Assembly: GCF_001712795.1 (NCBI RefSeq)
Contig: NZ_KV757561.1
Coordinates: forward strand, 57,622-121,621
DNA length: 64,000 nt
Direction: 5' to 3'
Origin: Nostoc sp. KVJ20
GTDB taxonomy: Bacteria; Cyanobacteriota; Cyanobacteriia; Cyanobacteriales; Nostocaceae
In this document: positions 53,393-62,271 of the stretch, in pieces
How positions within the stretch are numbered: position 1 is the stretch's first letter
How the letters are laid out: each line of letters starts with the position of its first letter
Position numbers and translations under genes: made by a program
The notes under the pieces: model-generated
Database searches by the model: none
The model's input: the letters and a program-made list of their open reading frames with translations, nothing else
Told to the model about the DNA's origin: nothing

Positions 53393-54103
53393 TTAGACTA
53401 TCTCAGCAGAATTGTTACGGTAATTATTTAATGATTCTAGCTGTAACAGCCATGTATTGAAGTGGGGACACCTACTCCGAATTACTTCTAGTCCTATTTG
53501 TTCAGCCAACTGTGGCCCAAAAGCAGACTTCGCTTTTCCATAATCAGGAAACTGAGCGATGATGCGTTTACTGGGAGCTGTTTGCTGTCCGTCGTTGATC
53601 AACTCAGGTGTTTCATATTGATTAGCGATCACCTGGAGAGCCTCAATCTCCCTTGTACGAAGAGCATCAAGATATTTAAAGCACGTTGGATCAGCAAAAA
53701 GGTATGCCTCGTATTCATGTAACTGAATGTACGGGATAAATCGGTAATCACCGATATCCTCTGCAAAGCGTTGCTCTAGAAATTCGACCCGTTGTACAGG
53801 ATTTTGGCGCAGACTCTCAGCTTCAGCCAATCCAGGAAAATCAGGAGCAATAGCATACAAATCAATCATCGTAGTAAAGAACACCTTAGAGCCTTTCTCT
53901 TGATTGAGAAAGCGCACGATGTCATCCTTCATAGGCTTGTACTTTCGACCACCACCGCGATGCACATGACCTTTCTTTCTGGCATGAGCAATCAACATAA
54001 TCTTGTCCATAAAAACACTATGTTGAGCAAGATATAGTTTAAGGATGTTATCGGCGAATGTCTGCTCCGTTTGTCCTTCAGCAAATAGGTAGAGGCGCAC
54101 CAT
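53393..54103 (-). CDS. DUF4276 protein, Toprim-like partner of an AAA ATPase
   Basis: A 236-residue protein starting MVRLYLFAEGQTEQTFADNI: the E-G-xTE motif is that of DUF4276 and the OLD-type Toprim. FFTTMIDLYA carries an acidic residue at the Toprim D position and IQLHEYEAYLFADP is a further family block. The ATG overlaps the stop of the AAA ATPase gene as TGATG, which fixes the start here rather than upstream. Toprim-like metal-dependent nuclease activity is inferred. With the ATPase it forms a two-gene module similar in layout to PARIS (AriA-AriB) and OLD-type defence systems. Confidence 0.82.
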   Translation of the reverse strand: MVRLYLFAEGQTEQTFADNILKLYLAQHSVFMDKIMLIAHARKKGHVHRGGGRKYKPMKDDIVRFLNQEKGSKVFFTTMIDLYAIAPDFPGLAEAESLRQNPVQRVEFLEQRFAEDIGDYRFIPYIQLHEYEAYLFADPTCFKYLDALRTREIEALQVIANQYETPELINDGQQTAPSKRIIAQFPDYGKAKSAFGPQLAEQIGLEVIRSRCPHFNTWLLQLESLNNYRNNSAEIV

Positions 54104-55203
54104 CAATGCGGTCCTCCGCCAATGATATTTTTCTCCCAGACTTCTCCCAGAGTGTACTCGTCGAGCCAAGCTTCTAATTCTGTGGGATTGAGCCGCTTGA
54201 ATTGTGACTCTTTACCCTCTCGGTTGACCGCAATCACATCTTCAGGATCAAAATTATCCAAGAAAGAACTAGATTGGGTGCTGATAAGAATTTGCGTATG
54301 AAGCGAAGCCTTGCTAAACAAGCCAGCCACAACATTTAGAGCATAGGGATGAAGACCTAGTTCTGGTTCATCAACAACAATCAGTTTTGGTAGTTTATCC
54401 TCTGGCTGTAAGAGTAGTGTTGCCAGACACATAGCGCGTAAAGTGCCATCTGAAAATTGATGGGGTCCAAATACCCGATCTGAATCCTTTTCTTGCCAAT
54501 TCAGAATGACACGATTAGATGCATCTGGCTCAAGAACAAAGTCATCGAAAAATGGTGCAATTAAACGGATTGTTCCGATAATACGTTGATAAACTGAAAA
54601 ATTGTCTTCGCGGAAATTCAGAAGTAATGCAGCTAAATTTCCGGCATCAGGCATGAGCCATCGGTTATCGCCAACGTAGCAAGATTGCCGCACTTCTGCC
54701 GTAGAAGATGTATCGTGAAAGTGATATACACGGCAACGATCAAGCAAGTACTTAAGCGTCCTGGCTGTTTGTTTACCTTCCTCTGCTGCTTCACTAATTT
54801 TTGTTTCCTGATGACCTGCACCCAACTGGTCAATCCTTGGGGATGTCCAACCCATTTGCAGAAAGCTCAATGTCTCTTGGGCGAAGATCAGCGTATCACC
54901 TGCGGCATGGAATAACCGCAGATCATAGGTATCCACCCCGTTTTCGACTTCAAACTCCAGTTTTGCTTCTATCTGAGGAGTTATCTTGGGCCCAAAGTGC
55001 AAGAGCGACTGAGCACGCCCTGACATACCAATATATTGTTGGAAGCGTCCAGCCATCATCTCATTAAGCATCTTGAAGAACGAGATGAGATTGCTTTTGC
55101 CTGCTCCATTTGCTCCAATCAAAATATTTAAAGGGCGCAACTCAATATCAATAGCCTTAATAGACTTGAATCCGTTAAGGGTTAATCGTTGCAGCCTGTT
55201 CAA
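54103..55203 (-). CDS. AAA-family (ABC-like) ATPase of a putative defence pair
   Basis: A 366-residue ATPase of the AAA_15/AAA_21, SMC/RecF-like type. It starts RLQRLTLNGFKSIKAIDIEL. Walker A GANGAGKS lies at 30-37, the ABC-like signature is FSDGTLRAMCLATLLLQPED, Walker B is LIVVDEPELGLHPYAL and the switch segment is QILISTQSSSFLDNF. It should dimerise head to tail and gate the effector encoded by the overlapping DUF4276 gene. No phage-derived genes are nearby. A DNA-repair role cannot be excluded. Confidence 0.87.
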   Translation of the reverse strand: MNRLQRLTLNGFKSIKAIDIELRPLNILIGANGAGKSNLISFFKMLNEMMAGRFQQYIGMSGRAQSLLHFGPKITPQIEAKLEFEVENGVDTYDLRLFHAAGDTLIFAQETLSFLQMGWTSPRIDQLGAGHQETKISEAAEEGKQTARTLKYLLDRCRVYHFHDTSSTAEVRQSCYVGDNRWLMPDAGNLAALLLNFREDNFSVYQRIIGTIRLIAPFFDDFVLEPDASNRVILNWQEKDSDRVFGPHQFSDGTLRAMCLATLLLQPEDKLPKLIVVDEPELGLHPYALNVVAGLFSKASLHTQILISTQSSSFLDNFDPEDVIAVNREGKESQFKRLNPTELEAWLDEYTLGEVWEKNIIGGGPH

Positions 55204-55345
55204 AAGTCGGTCTCCTGAATCTATAAATTAAAGTATATTAAGTAGAATCTTGGTCATTTTACCTTGTTATTATACAACGAGCAATAATAGTTATCATTGG
55301 TGTTGTATACAGCACATTCAACTTTATACAACACCATCAAAATGT

Positions 55346-56518
55346 TCAATATCGGTAAATCGCCGCAACGGCTGTGCTATATGGAATCTGTTCAAAGGGA
55401 ACAGCGTAAACCGTACCACCGTTTAATAAAGTATGAGCAGCAACAAAATCCAACAAATCCTCATCACCAGTTTCTTTTTCTGGATGCAAATAAACCGTTT
55501 CTGAGGTCGGATCGAATAAACCCCACTGTTGCTGACCAACTGCAACTAGTAAGGAATCGACTCGTTGGTAATAAGCCGCTGAGACAATTTCTTTGAGGTT
55601 GTTTGATGCTTTACCAGTATCACCGCCAAAGAATTCGTGAAATTGCTCCAAAACCTCTTGCTGCGACTTTTGGAAATCAGCCTCGACAATTGGCCAAGCT
55701 TGGTCATGTAACTCTTGGGCGCTGAGTATCTCTGGATTACCGATGATAGCTTCATCCATTAAATGCTGGTAAGTATTTGCCTGTCTATATAAAGGCAAGA
55801 GATACTCTACCCCAGCCAGTACCAAAGGGGCTTTTTGCAATTTTAGTTTTTCGTGCAATGCGCCATCAATAATCTGAAAGAATTGTAGTATGTATTCTTG
55901 TTGTTTATCCTTTTCAGGGCTTCCCTGTCCGTGAAACGTACCTGGTTGCGAAAAGGAATTGGCGGTTCCCCCTCTTGATGTTGCAAGCCGGAACTGACCT
56001 TCTTTAGCAGTCTCGTCTTTTTGCAAAGCTTCATCTAGACTTTTAGGAAGATTTTCTACTTCCACCTCATTGACGCTGTAGCGTGTTCCTTCAAAGAACC
56101 TGACATCTTGTTGGCTCAAAGCCAGGATATAAAAGCGACCATTGCCATTTAAAATTGGCAGCAGTGGCTTGATGTGAAATCGATCTGTAACCACGACCAA
56201 CTCTTGAAAATCAATTGGTAGCGTGTAATAGCGAAAAATATTTTCAGAAATAAAAATCGCCAGCCCTTGCTCTCCTTTTTGCTCCCAAAACTCTTGGGTA
56301 TCAATTTCATGGGATTTTTCTAGCAATGCGATCGCTTCTTTCTGTTCTAAACCCGCATCAATTAAACGATTCTCCGCTTCCTTGAGCAAATTTTTAAAGC
56401 GAATGGGGTCTTGTCGCACTTCTGCCCCGACTGGATGTGTTGGCATATAAATTGAAACACAATTTCCTTTTGGTTGTTCTATTAATGTCTTGATCTCCTC
56501 TCTAGAAATTAATTGCAT
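55346..56518 (-). CDS. baeRF-family (eRF1-like) protein
   Basis: A 390-residue protein resembling the bacterial archaeo-eukaryotic release-factor-like (baeRF, type 3/7) family. CVSIYMPTHPVGAEVRQDPIRFKNLL begins the N-terminal domain, RFYILALSQQDVRFFEGT is the typical middle strand, and the C-terminal domain runs from YYQRVDSLLVAVGQQQWG to the end. In these families a role in ribosome rescue or RNA modification is proposed from fold only. The start lies in a clear ATG context. Neighbours are unrelated. Confidence 0.75.
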   Translation of the reverse strand: MQLISREEIKTLIEQPKGNCVSIYMPTHPVGAEVRQDPIRFKNLLKEAENRLIDAGLEQKEAIALLEKSHEIDTQEFWEQKGEQGLAIFISENIFRYYTLPIDFQELVVVTDRFHIKPLLPILNGNGRFYILALSQQDVRFFEGTRYSVNEVEVENLPKSLDEALQKDETAKEGQFRLATSRGGTANSFSQPGTFHGQGSPEKDKQQEYILQFFQIIDGALHEKLKLQKAPLVLAGVEYLLPLYRQANTYQHLMDEAIIGNPEILSAQELHDQAWPIVEADFQKSQQEVLEQFHEFFGGDTGKASNNLKEIVSAAYYQRVDSLLVAVGQQQWGLFDPTSETVYLHPEKETGDEDLLDFVAAHTLLNGGTVYAVPFEQIPYSTAVAAIYRY

Positions 56519-56743
56519 ATTAATATCCCTCCTATCAACGTGACCAGATGCATCAGACCATCGATATTAAATGATCTGATGGGACGTTATTCTCAGATGG
56601 CGACGGTTGAAGTTCAACCTTTGCCTCTGAGTTTATTTCACCTCAAGGAGGCTTTAGTTGCATCTTTCTTTTGATAGGCAATATTCATGTTTGAGAATTA
56701 CTAATTAAAACCCAAAATTTAAAAGCCAAAATAGCCACATTTA

Positions 56744-57400
56744 TCAAATGTTTGGCGTGTTAGAGTTTGCGCGTTCTGAGTTTATCCCTATTCTACTATC
56801 TCGTTGACTAAGACCTAAAGTTACTCTTTTCATAATCCAGTACAAACCTGCAAGTACCACAAAGGTGATAGCAATAATCACCAAGGGCTGTTTCCCAAGA
56901 ATTTCTTCTACCCCTTTGGTAAGTAAAGCATCCGGTTGAGTAATAAAATCCCAACTGTTGAAACGTAAAAATCGTCCCCAATAGACACCAACCGCACACA
57001 GAAAATGAGTAATCAACTCAACGCGCCAAATCCACTGGCTTTTACCGATGCGATGTAAGTAGTGACCCCAATTAATTAACGATATTACATAAGCTTCAAA
57101 TCCACCGAGAATTACTAGCAAATATACAGGAATGAGGACTAAAGTAATTATCCAAACCGATTGAATCGTGCGGATATCATCTATCAAATGAATTACATCG
57201 GTCAACAAATATGGTGCATTTGGTAAGAAAGCGTAGAAAACTAAGAATCCTAGCCACCAAAGCCAAGTGCCACCGCGTCTCATGCGAAATAGCCACACAC
57301 TCAAAGCCAAAGGTATAAAAGCCAGAAATAAATTCCAAGTCATCCATCTCATATTAATTTGCAATACCTGCACAACTCTGGCTATCAATTCTTCTTTCAT
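56744..57400 (-). CDS. DUF1361 membrane protein
   Basis: A 218-residue protein with about six hydrophobic helices. MTWNLFLAFIPLALSVWLF, FLPNAPYLLTDVIHL and WGRFLRFNSWDF are the DUF1361 signature blocks. Function unknown; members are found in cyanobacteria and Firmicutes. About 225 bp upstream of the baeRF gene on the same strand. Confidence 0.85.
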   Translation of the reverse strand: MKEELIARVVQVLQINMRWMTWNLFLAFIPLALSVWLFRMRRGGTWLWWLGFLVFYAFLPNAPYLLTDVIHLIDDIRTIQSVWIITLVLIPVYLLVILGGFEAYVISLINWGHYLHRIGKSQWIWRVELITHFLCAVGVYWGRFLRFNSWDFITQPDALLTKGVEEILGKQPLVIIAITFVVLAGLYWIMKRVTLGLSQRDSRIGINSERANSNTPNI

Positions 57401-58222
57401 AGGTGCTTACTCGGAAGATATTTGATTGATGTATATTCACTCTAGTGATTGATTGATAAACTTTTTTTAGTCCCCCAAGAAAATTACTTTTCTCCAATAC
57501 CAGACAATATTGTTGTGTCACTTAAAAGTAAATGCACACTGAATATATGTCCAAAGTTTAGAGTTTTTGTATGTTTCATGCTGGGAGATGAAATTTGTCA
57601 ATCAATCGGCTTAAGTCACTAGTATAGCCAGAAAATCATCAGGGTAAAATCTACCACCGAAAGGAAGTCTGAGCAACAAAAACGTTGCGAAAACTTCTGG
57701 CGGACTCTTTTAATTGCAATGTTGCTCCTGTCCTGGCTATTATATTGATTTCATTTTGCCTTGCTAGAGTTCCAGAAGTACCCAAAGTTTTTGTCAAGTC
57801 AGTTTTGCTTAGGGCGGGCGAGACGCCACTGGTGTCAACTTAACGCGAAACCGCACGTCCGCCAGGGATTGTAAATCCCTGTCTCATAGCTAAAGTCCTC
57901 TGAAGAGGACTTCATAGCGCAAAAATTTTCAGTCTACTTCAGTAGACTTGAGCAATTAGTCAGGGATTTACAATCTTTGGCGGGTGAACAACACCCAATC
58001 AGTACGCTATTTTTGGCTTAAGTTGACACCAGTGGCTTTTCGTCCCACCCGGTTGGATATTTTTATGTGAAAGTCCTTAACTAACGCCATGTGCGACTTT
58101 ATCTCAAACCTAACCCCCAACTCCTTCCCTACTAGCGTTGGGGAGCAAAAATCAAAGCCTCTCTCCTTTTAGGAGAGAAGTTTGGAGAGAGGTCAGAATA
58201 TTAACTTGCACATCGCGTTTAA
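57401..58222. other. Large intergenic region rich in hairpins
   Basis: About 820 bp without a gene. The left 400 bp is featureless. At 57812-58050 lies a compound inverted-repeat element with three internal hairpins, and at 58160-58178 another hairpin (TCTCTCCT-TTT-AGGAGAGA). The latter lies 3' of the minus-strand repeat protein. Confidence 0.7.
57812..58050. mobile_element. Inverted-repeat element with internal hairpin cluster
   Basis: Perfect 19 bp terminal inverted repeats GCCACTGGTGTCAACTTAA (57825-57843) and its complement (58018-58036), extended outward by imperfect GGGCGGG/CCCACCC arms. Inside are three perfect hairpins: CAGGGATT/AATCCCTG (57863-57881), AAGTCCTC/GAGGACTT (57893-57912) and AGTCTACT/AGTAGACT (57931-57948). 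No target duplication is evident and there is no coding frame. It looks like a non-autonomous element or a structured RNA source. Confidence 0.65.
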
Positions 58223-59422
58223 CTAACGCAGTAGCACTCGACTACGGGGGCCGATCGCTTGTTTGGGTGAAGCGGATATTGCACAACTCTGGGCAGAATC
58301 CTGTAAACAAGCAGCTTGAGCTAGGGTTGCAGGGTTGACTTCCAGGGAATTACCACTACTGAATTCTATATTAGGTGTAGTAGAGAGTGATGGAGAATTA
58401 GATCCAGATGTGTAGGTTGTAGGTGTCGAGGAAGCGATCACATTACCATCACTAACTACAGGCGTAGGAGCGATCGCATTACCACCACTAACCACAGGTG
58501 TAGGTGCGATCGCATTACCACCACTAACTACAGGTGTAGGTGCGATCGCATTACCACCACTAACTACAGGTGTAGGAGTGGGTGTGCTACCACCATCAAT
58601 TACTAGTGGGGGAATGGGTGTACTACCACCGCTAATTACTGGCGGTGGAGTAGGTGTGTTACCACCACTAACTACGGGCGGGGGAGTGGGTGTGCTACCA
58701 CCGTCAACTACGGGCGTGGGAGTTATGAGAGTTGCAGTTGCAGGTACTTTGATTTGTATTCTTGCTAGGGGTGCGTTAGTCATTTCCAAAGATGTCACCT
58801 TTGGGGAACCTGGGAGATCAGACTTGAAATCAAAGACTGTGGGGGTTGCACTACCATTGCGATCGCTATATCGCACTCCATATCCACTCACTTCAAAAGT
58901 TCCCTGATACTGGTTTCCAGTCTTGGGATCGGTGACAATTCCAGTGTATAAGGCTTTTGTGAGATTAAATTCATCCTGAACTACTCCTTGAAATGTAGTT
59001 CCTGCCAATCTTCCCTGGTACTTATAGGGTGTCAATTCACCGTCAGAGAGAATCGGCGAAGTCAGAACGCCATTGAATGAGACAATCGGAATGCCTTTAA
59101 AGTCAACATAATAATGCAGACTTCCATCGTTACGTGTTCTTACTTGTACATAATCTGACTTGTATACAGGAACGTAATTAGGATTATTATTAGTTCCTAA
59201 GTTCCGCGAGTAAGTTCCTGTGTTGTCTGTATCAATACGAGTAGTGCTTTGATTGAAATTGGGATTAATGCTGGGAAGTTGGATAGTGCCTGATAATGTC
59301 CCAGTGCTTTGGATTGTAATTTGAGCAAAAGCACTTGTTCCACCTAAACCGATGAAGGCTGCGGCTAAACTGCTGCTGCTAACAACTGCACAACCCAATT
59401 TAGTGAATGAATCTAATTTCAT
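58223..59422 (-). CDS. Secreted protein with Pro-rich 12-residue repeats
   Basis: A 399-residue exported protein: signal peptide ending near TSAFAQ, a beta-rich domain of about 210 residues of unknown family (VRTRNDGSLHYYVDFKGIP, GTFEVSGYGVRYSDRNGS), then seven to eight 12-residue repeats of the type TPTPPPVVSGGN and AIAPTPVVSGGN (about 255-345), then a Ser/Thr-rich tail. The repeats suggest an extended wall-spanning stalk. In the AIA version the codons are the HIP1 octamer. The following SLH porin gene is upstream on the same strand; joint surface localisation is plausible. Confidence 0.75.
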   Translation of the reverse strand: MKLDSFTKLGCAVVSSSSLAAAFIGLGGTSAFAQITIQSTGTLSGTIQLPSINPNFNQSTTRIDTDNTGTYSRNLGTNNNPNYVPVYKSDYVQVRTRNDGSLHYYVDFKGIPIVSFNGVLTSPILSDGELTPYKYQGRLAGTTFQGVVQDEFNLTKALYTGIVTDPKTGNQYQGTFEVSGYGVRYSDRNGSATPTVFDFKSDLPGSPKVTSLEMTNAPLARIQIKVPATATLITPTPVVDGGSTPTPPPVVSGGNTPTPPPVISGGSTPIPPLVIDGGSTPTPTPVVSGGNAIAPTPVVSGGNAIAPTPVVSGGNAIAPTPVVSDGNVIASSTPTTYTSGSNSPSLSTTPNIEFSSGNSLEVNPATLAQAACLQDSAQSCAISASPKQAIGPRSRVLLR

Positions 59423-59572
59423 GAAAAATTTGCTCCTTTAATCACCTATGAAAAAAATACGCATAGGTTTAGGTACGATTTTTCCTTGCTATCACTGGAT
59501 AATGAAAGCATACGATACTGGATCAATCCGTATCTAAACAGCGTATTTGATTACATTTACATCAGTACAAAA

Positions 59573-61447
59573 TTAAAACCGGAAAGTAGCTCTTAATGTC
59601 CCAACGACTAATGCATCGTTAGCAGAATTGTGATCGGGATTGAAAATGACAAATAAGCCGGGAGTCAGGGCGATATTGTCGCTCAGTTGGGCGCGGTAAA
59701 AAACTTCTACGTGAATTGATGTGTCAGTACGTCCGCCTGCTGTCCCCCCATCAGAAAAGTTGGGAAAATTTAAGCCTTCGGGTAAAGTACTAGAAGTAAT
59801 TTTGGGCGGTTGTCCAACGAGAACGCCCCCTAAATTTCCAGAACGCAGCAAGTTGGGAAAGGCCGCGAATACCATCCAGTTGGTAGTTTCCACACTTCCA
59901 GAAAGGTTAACTGGTTTGGAGGAAGTAAAGCCACCCCAACCGCCCAACTGCAAGTTAGGGTTAATTCGCCAAGCAACGGTAGCACCAATTGCTTGAGTAT
60001 CAAAAGCTGTAGGATCTGCAAAAGGCGAAATTAGTTGAGAATCGCCGATACCACTTCCCAGTAAGCCATCTGGGGAGTGGGAATAAAGATAATGTATGCC
60101 GACATCAATGTTATTAGTGGGTGCTAAACTTAACTGAGCGCCAGCAGTAAATCTACCGCCAAATAGTCCACCTTGCTTGATGTTGCCAGGAAAACTGGGG
60201 ATTTCTGAACTATAAACGCCTTGGAAACTGATGCGATCGCTAATTTGCCAATCAAAGCCGATACCACCAGTGCCGTTACCAATACTTAAAATCGGGTTCC
60301 GCTGACCAAATAGAGAAATTGCACCGTCGCTAGAACCTTCTAAAGGGCTAATACCGCGAAAAGTGTTGATGGGGTTGACTCCCGCCGTACCTACGACGAT
60401 TCCCAAGTTATCCGAAGCAAGAAATCGATAAGATAAGTCACTAACAACTAGATTGTTGTCTGTATTTGACTCGAAACCTAAGCGTCCCATATTGGTGGAT
60501 AGCAAAGATGCAGTAGAACCCAAATTCCCCGCAGATAGACCTGTTAACAGCAAATCTCGCCCTGTAAACGACGTTGCTAAGGTTAGTTGGGCGCTACTTG
60601 TGAAAGTTAGATTGGTTTTTCCCTGGCGTTCAGGGACTCCATCTCTCGGAAACAAATCTACATCGGGGCTATTGGTTCCCTGAACGCTAAAAATGGCTTG
60701 ACCAAATAATCTGGTAGTTGTGGAAAACTGATTCCCTTGTAATTCACTAGTTTGGTTTTCCACAGCCTCGACACGTTGCTGTAATTGTTGCAACTCTGCT
60801 TTGAATTCGCCTTGCAACCTTTGCAGCAGGATTAAATCTTCATTATTAACAGTAGTATTAACTTGATTGTTAGCGATAGCTTCGTTAATCTTTTCCAAAC
60901 AAGCATTTAAACCAGCCGCAAATTCATAACGGCTAATGGTACGATTTCCCAGATAAGTACCATCAGTATATCCCGCAATGCAGCCATAGCGTTCTACCAA
61001 AGACTGCAAAGCATCAAAAGCCCAATCAGATGGTTGCACATCTTCAAGTTGCGACACTGAGGTGACTTGAGACATTGGGTTGTCTGAGTCTGGGGGATGG
61101 GGAGATAGAGAGAATTCTTCTATGTTCTTCTGGTTCTGTGCAATTTCTGTTACAGGTTGAGTATTTTTTAATTCAGGTAAGTTAGGAGAACTGATAAATT
61201 GAATTTTCTCTCTGCTTTTTTTAAGTATATTTTCGTACTTATTATTTATAGCTGATGAAGTGGTTATATCTGGCTGCACAAATTCAGGCGGTGTAATTTC
61301 AGCAGGTGAGACAACTTGAGGTAAATTTTCCTCTGTTGACTCCTGCACTGGAATGTCTGAAGTAATTACAGGCTGTTCTGGTAAATTGAGGGCAGAGATT
61401 GGCGCTGTTACTAGCACACTCGCCATCAGTAGACTAATATCACTCAT
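59573..61447 (-). CDS. SLH-domain OprB-type porin, iron-uptake porin family
   Basis: A 624-residue outer-membrane porin. After a hydrophobic N-terminus and a low-complexity Pro/Glu-rich linker comes an SLH domain at about 130-185 (DWAFDALQSLVERYGCIAGY, GNRTISRYEFAAGLNACLE). A coiled coil follows at about 205-235 (LLQRLQGEFKAELQQLQQRV), then an OprB-type 16-strand barrel ending in an aromatic strand VVGTLRATFRF. The family links to peptidoglycan-bound polymer through SLH and includes iron-uptake porins; inorganic ion or sugar passage is inferred. The N-terminus before the SLH domain is longer than usual. Confidence 0.9.
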   Translation of the reverse strand: MSDISLLMASVLVTAPISALNLPEQPVITSDIPVQESTEENLPQVVSPAEITPPEFVQPDITTSSAINNKYENILKKSREKIQFISSPNLPELKNTQPVTEIAQNQKNIEEFSLSPHPPDSDNPMSQVTSVSQLEDVQPSDWAFDALQSLVERYGCIAGYTDGTYLGNRTISRYEFAAGLNACLEKINEAIANNQVNTTVNNEDLILLQRLQGEFKAELQQLQQRVEAVENQTSELQGNQFSTTTRLFGQAIFSVQGTNSPDVDLFPRDGVPERQGKTNLTFTSSAQLTLATSFTGRDLLLTGLSAGNLGSTASLLSTNMGRLGFESNTDNNLVVSDLSYRFLASDNLGIVVGTAGVNPINTFRGISPLEGSSDGAISLFGQRNPILSIGNGTGGIGFDWQISDRISFQGVYSSEIPSFPGNIKQGGLFGGRFTAGAQLSLAPTNNIDVGIHYLYSHSPDGLLGSGIGDSQLISPFADPTAFDTQAIGATVAWRINPNLQLGGWGGFTSSKPVNLSGSVETTNWMVFAAFPNLLRSGNLGGVLVGQPPKITSSTLPEGLNFPNFSDGGTAGGRTDTSIHVEVFYRAQLSDNIALTPGLFVIFNPDHNSANDALVVGTLRATFRF

Positions 61448-61727
61448 GGTATTTCATTTGACTTGCACCACTATTTCTTTTGACAGAGAAACTTGGTGTA
61501 TATCAGGAAGGTTTATAAAAAAAGAGTGATAAAAATTACTAGAAATGAGCGAGGAGTTTCAGGTTTCAGAAGGCAGTCCCGATGAAAAAATTTCACAGCC
61601 AAGTATGAAAGAGGGATTAGGGACTGGGGACTGAGATTGTAACTTATACATTTTTCAGAAAATATTTCTTTGGGTAGTAGAGTTATCGGCTGAAAAAGCA
61701 AGATGGTTAACGCAGGAGGTAGGTAGA

Positions 61728-61871
61728 ATGCGTCAACTGATTATTCAAGTGCCACGAGGAAACGGAAAAGCTGTTATCGATATTGCCAAATCTCATCACG
61801 GCACAAATCTGGCTCGATTAGAAGGAAATGCAGAAGAACCGATTGATGTGGTGGGTGACACCTCTAGTTGA
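61728..61871 (+). pseudogene. DUF389 N-terminal fragment
   Basis: 47 codons from ATG: MRQLIIQVPRGNGKAVIDIA, KSHHGTNLARLEGNAEEPID, then a divergent end and stop. This is the start of DUF389 (TIGR00341-type) membrane proteins, of which the whole multi-helix part is missing. GGAGG lies about 10 bases upstream, so it may still be translated. A dispersed repeat starts 42 bp further on and may mark the deletion point. Confidence 0.65.
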
Positions 61872-61912
61872 TGTCAACGTGCTATAGGACTCATATTTGA
61901 TTTTTGAAAAAA

Positions 61913-61996
61913 CTCAGTACAACTAAGAAGCCTTCTTGACTGTTGCCTATTGCCTGCCTACGCAAATCAGTTCAGAAATCAAAGCGGATTCCTACA
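61913..61996. repeat. Dispersed repeat, copy 2 (first copy at 1-99)
   Basis: Same orientation and nearly the same sequence as 1-99, lacking about 14 bases in the TTGCCT region. It lies between the DUF389 fragment and a second gene remnant. Confidence 0.8.
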
Positions 61997-62271
61997 GAAA
62001 ACCCTGCTATTAGCCGATAATACCAATTATCTAAAAACCAACAGCAGATTCAAATCCAGAAATTCTGATGAAATATGACTTTCTCAATTACGAATTACGA
62101 CTATGAGTAGTTAAAAGTTTTCCAAAAAAACAATCCCTAGAAAGAGAACGCAGCGAAATCGATTCAAGTGCTTCAAGGTGAAATCGCAGCGTTGCGGCAG
62201 GAAATTCAAGAATTATTGCATCAGAATTTACAGCGATAACATTAGCAAAGATTAATTGGTGAAGAAATTAC

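Larger units (their letters stand above)
61448..62271. other. Intergenic region with gene remnants and a dispersed repeat
   Basis: About 820 bp holding a truncated DUF389 frame (61728-61871), a copy of the dispersed repeat found at the window start (61913-61996) and an orphan coiled-coil C-terminal frame (about 62135-62239, KSIQVLQGEIAALRQEIQEL) without a start codon. It looks like a decaying region. Confidence 0.65.

Noticed and set aside
55297..55596. A 99-codon plus-strand frame at the end of the baeRF gene
   Set aside because: Mostly antisense to the conserved C-terminal part of that gene.
58578..58907. A 109-codon frame opposite the Pro-rich repeat gene
   Set aside because: It is the complement of the repeat array and reads as GGGVGVLPP repeats; the minus-strand frame has a signal peptide and real domain.
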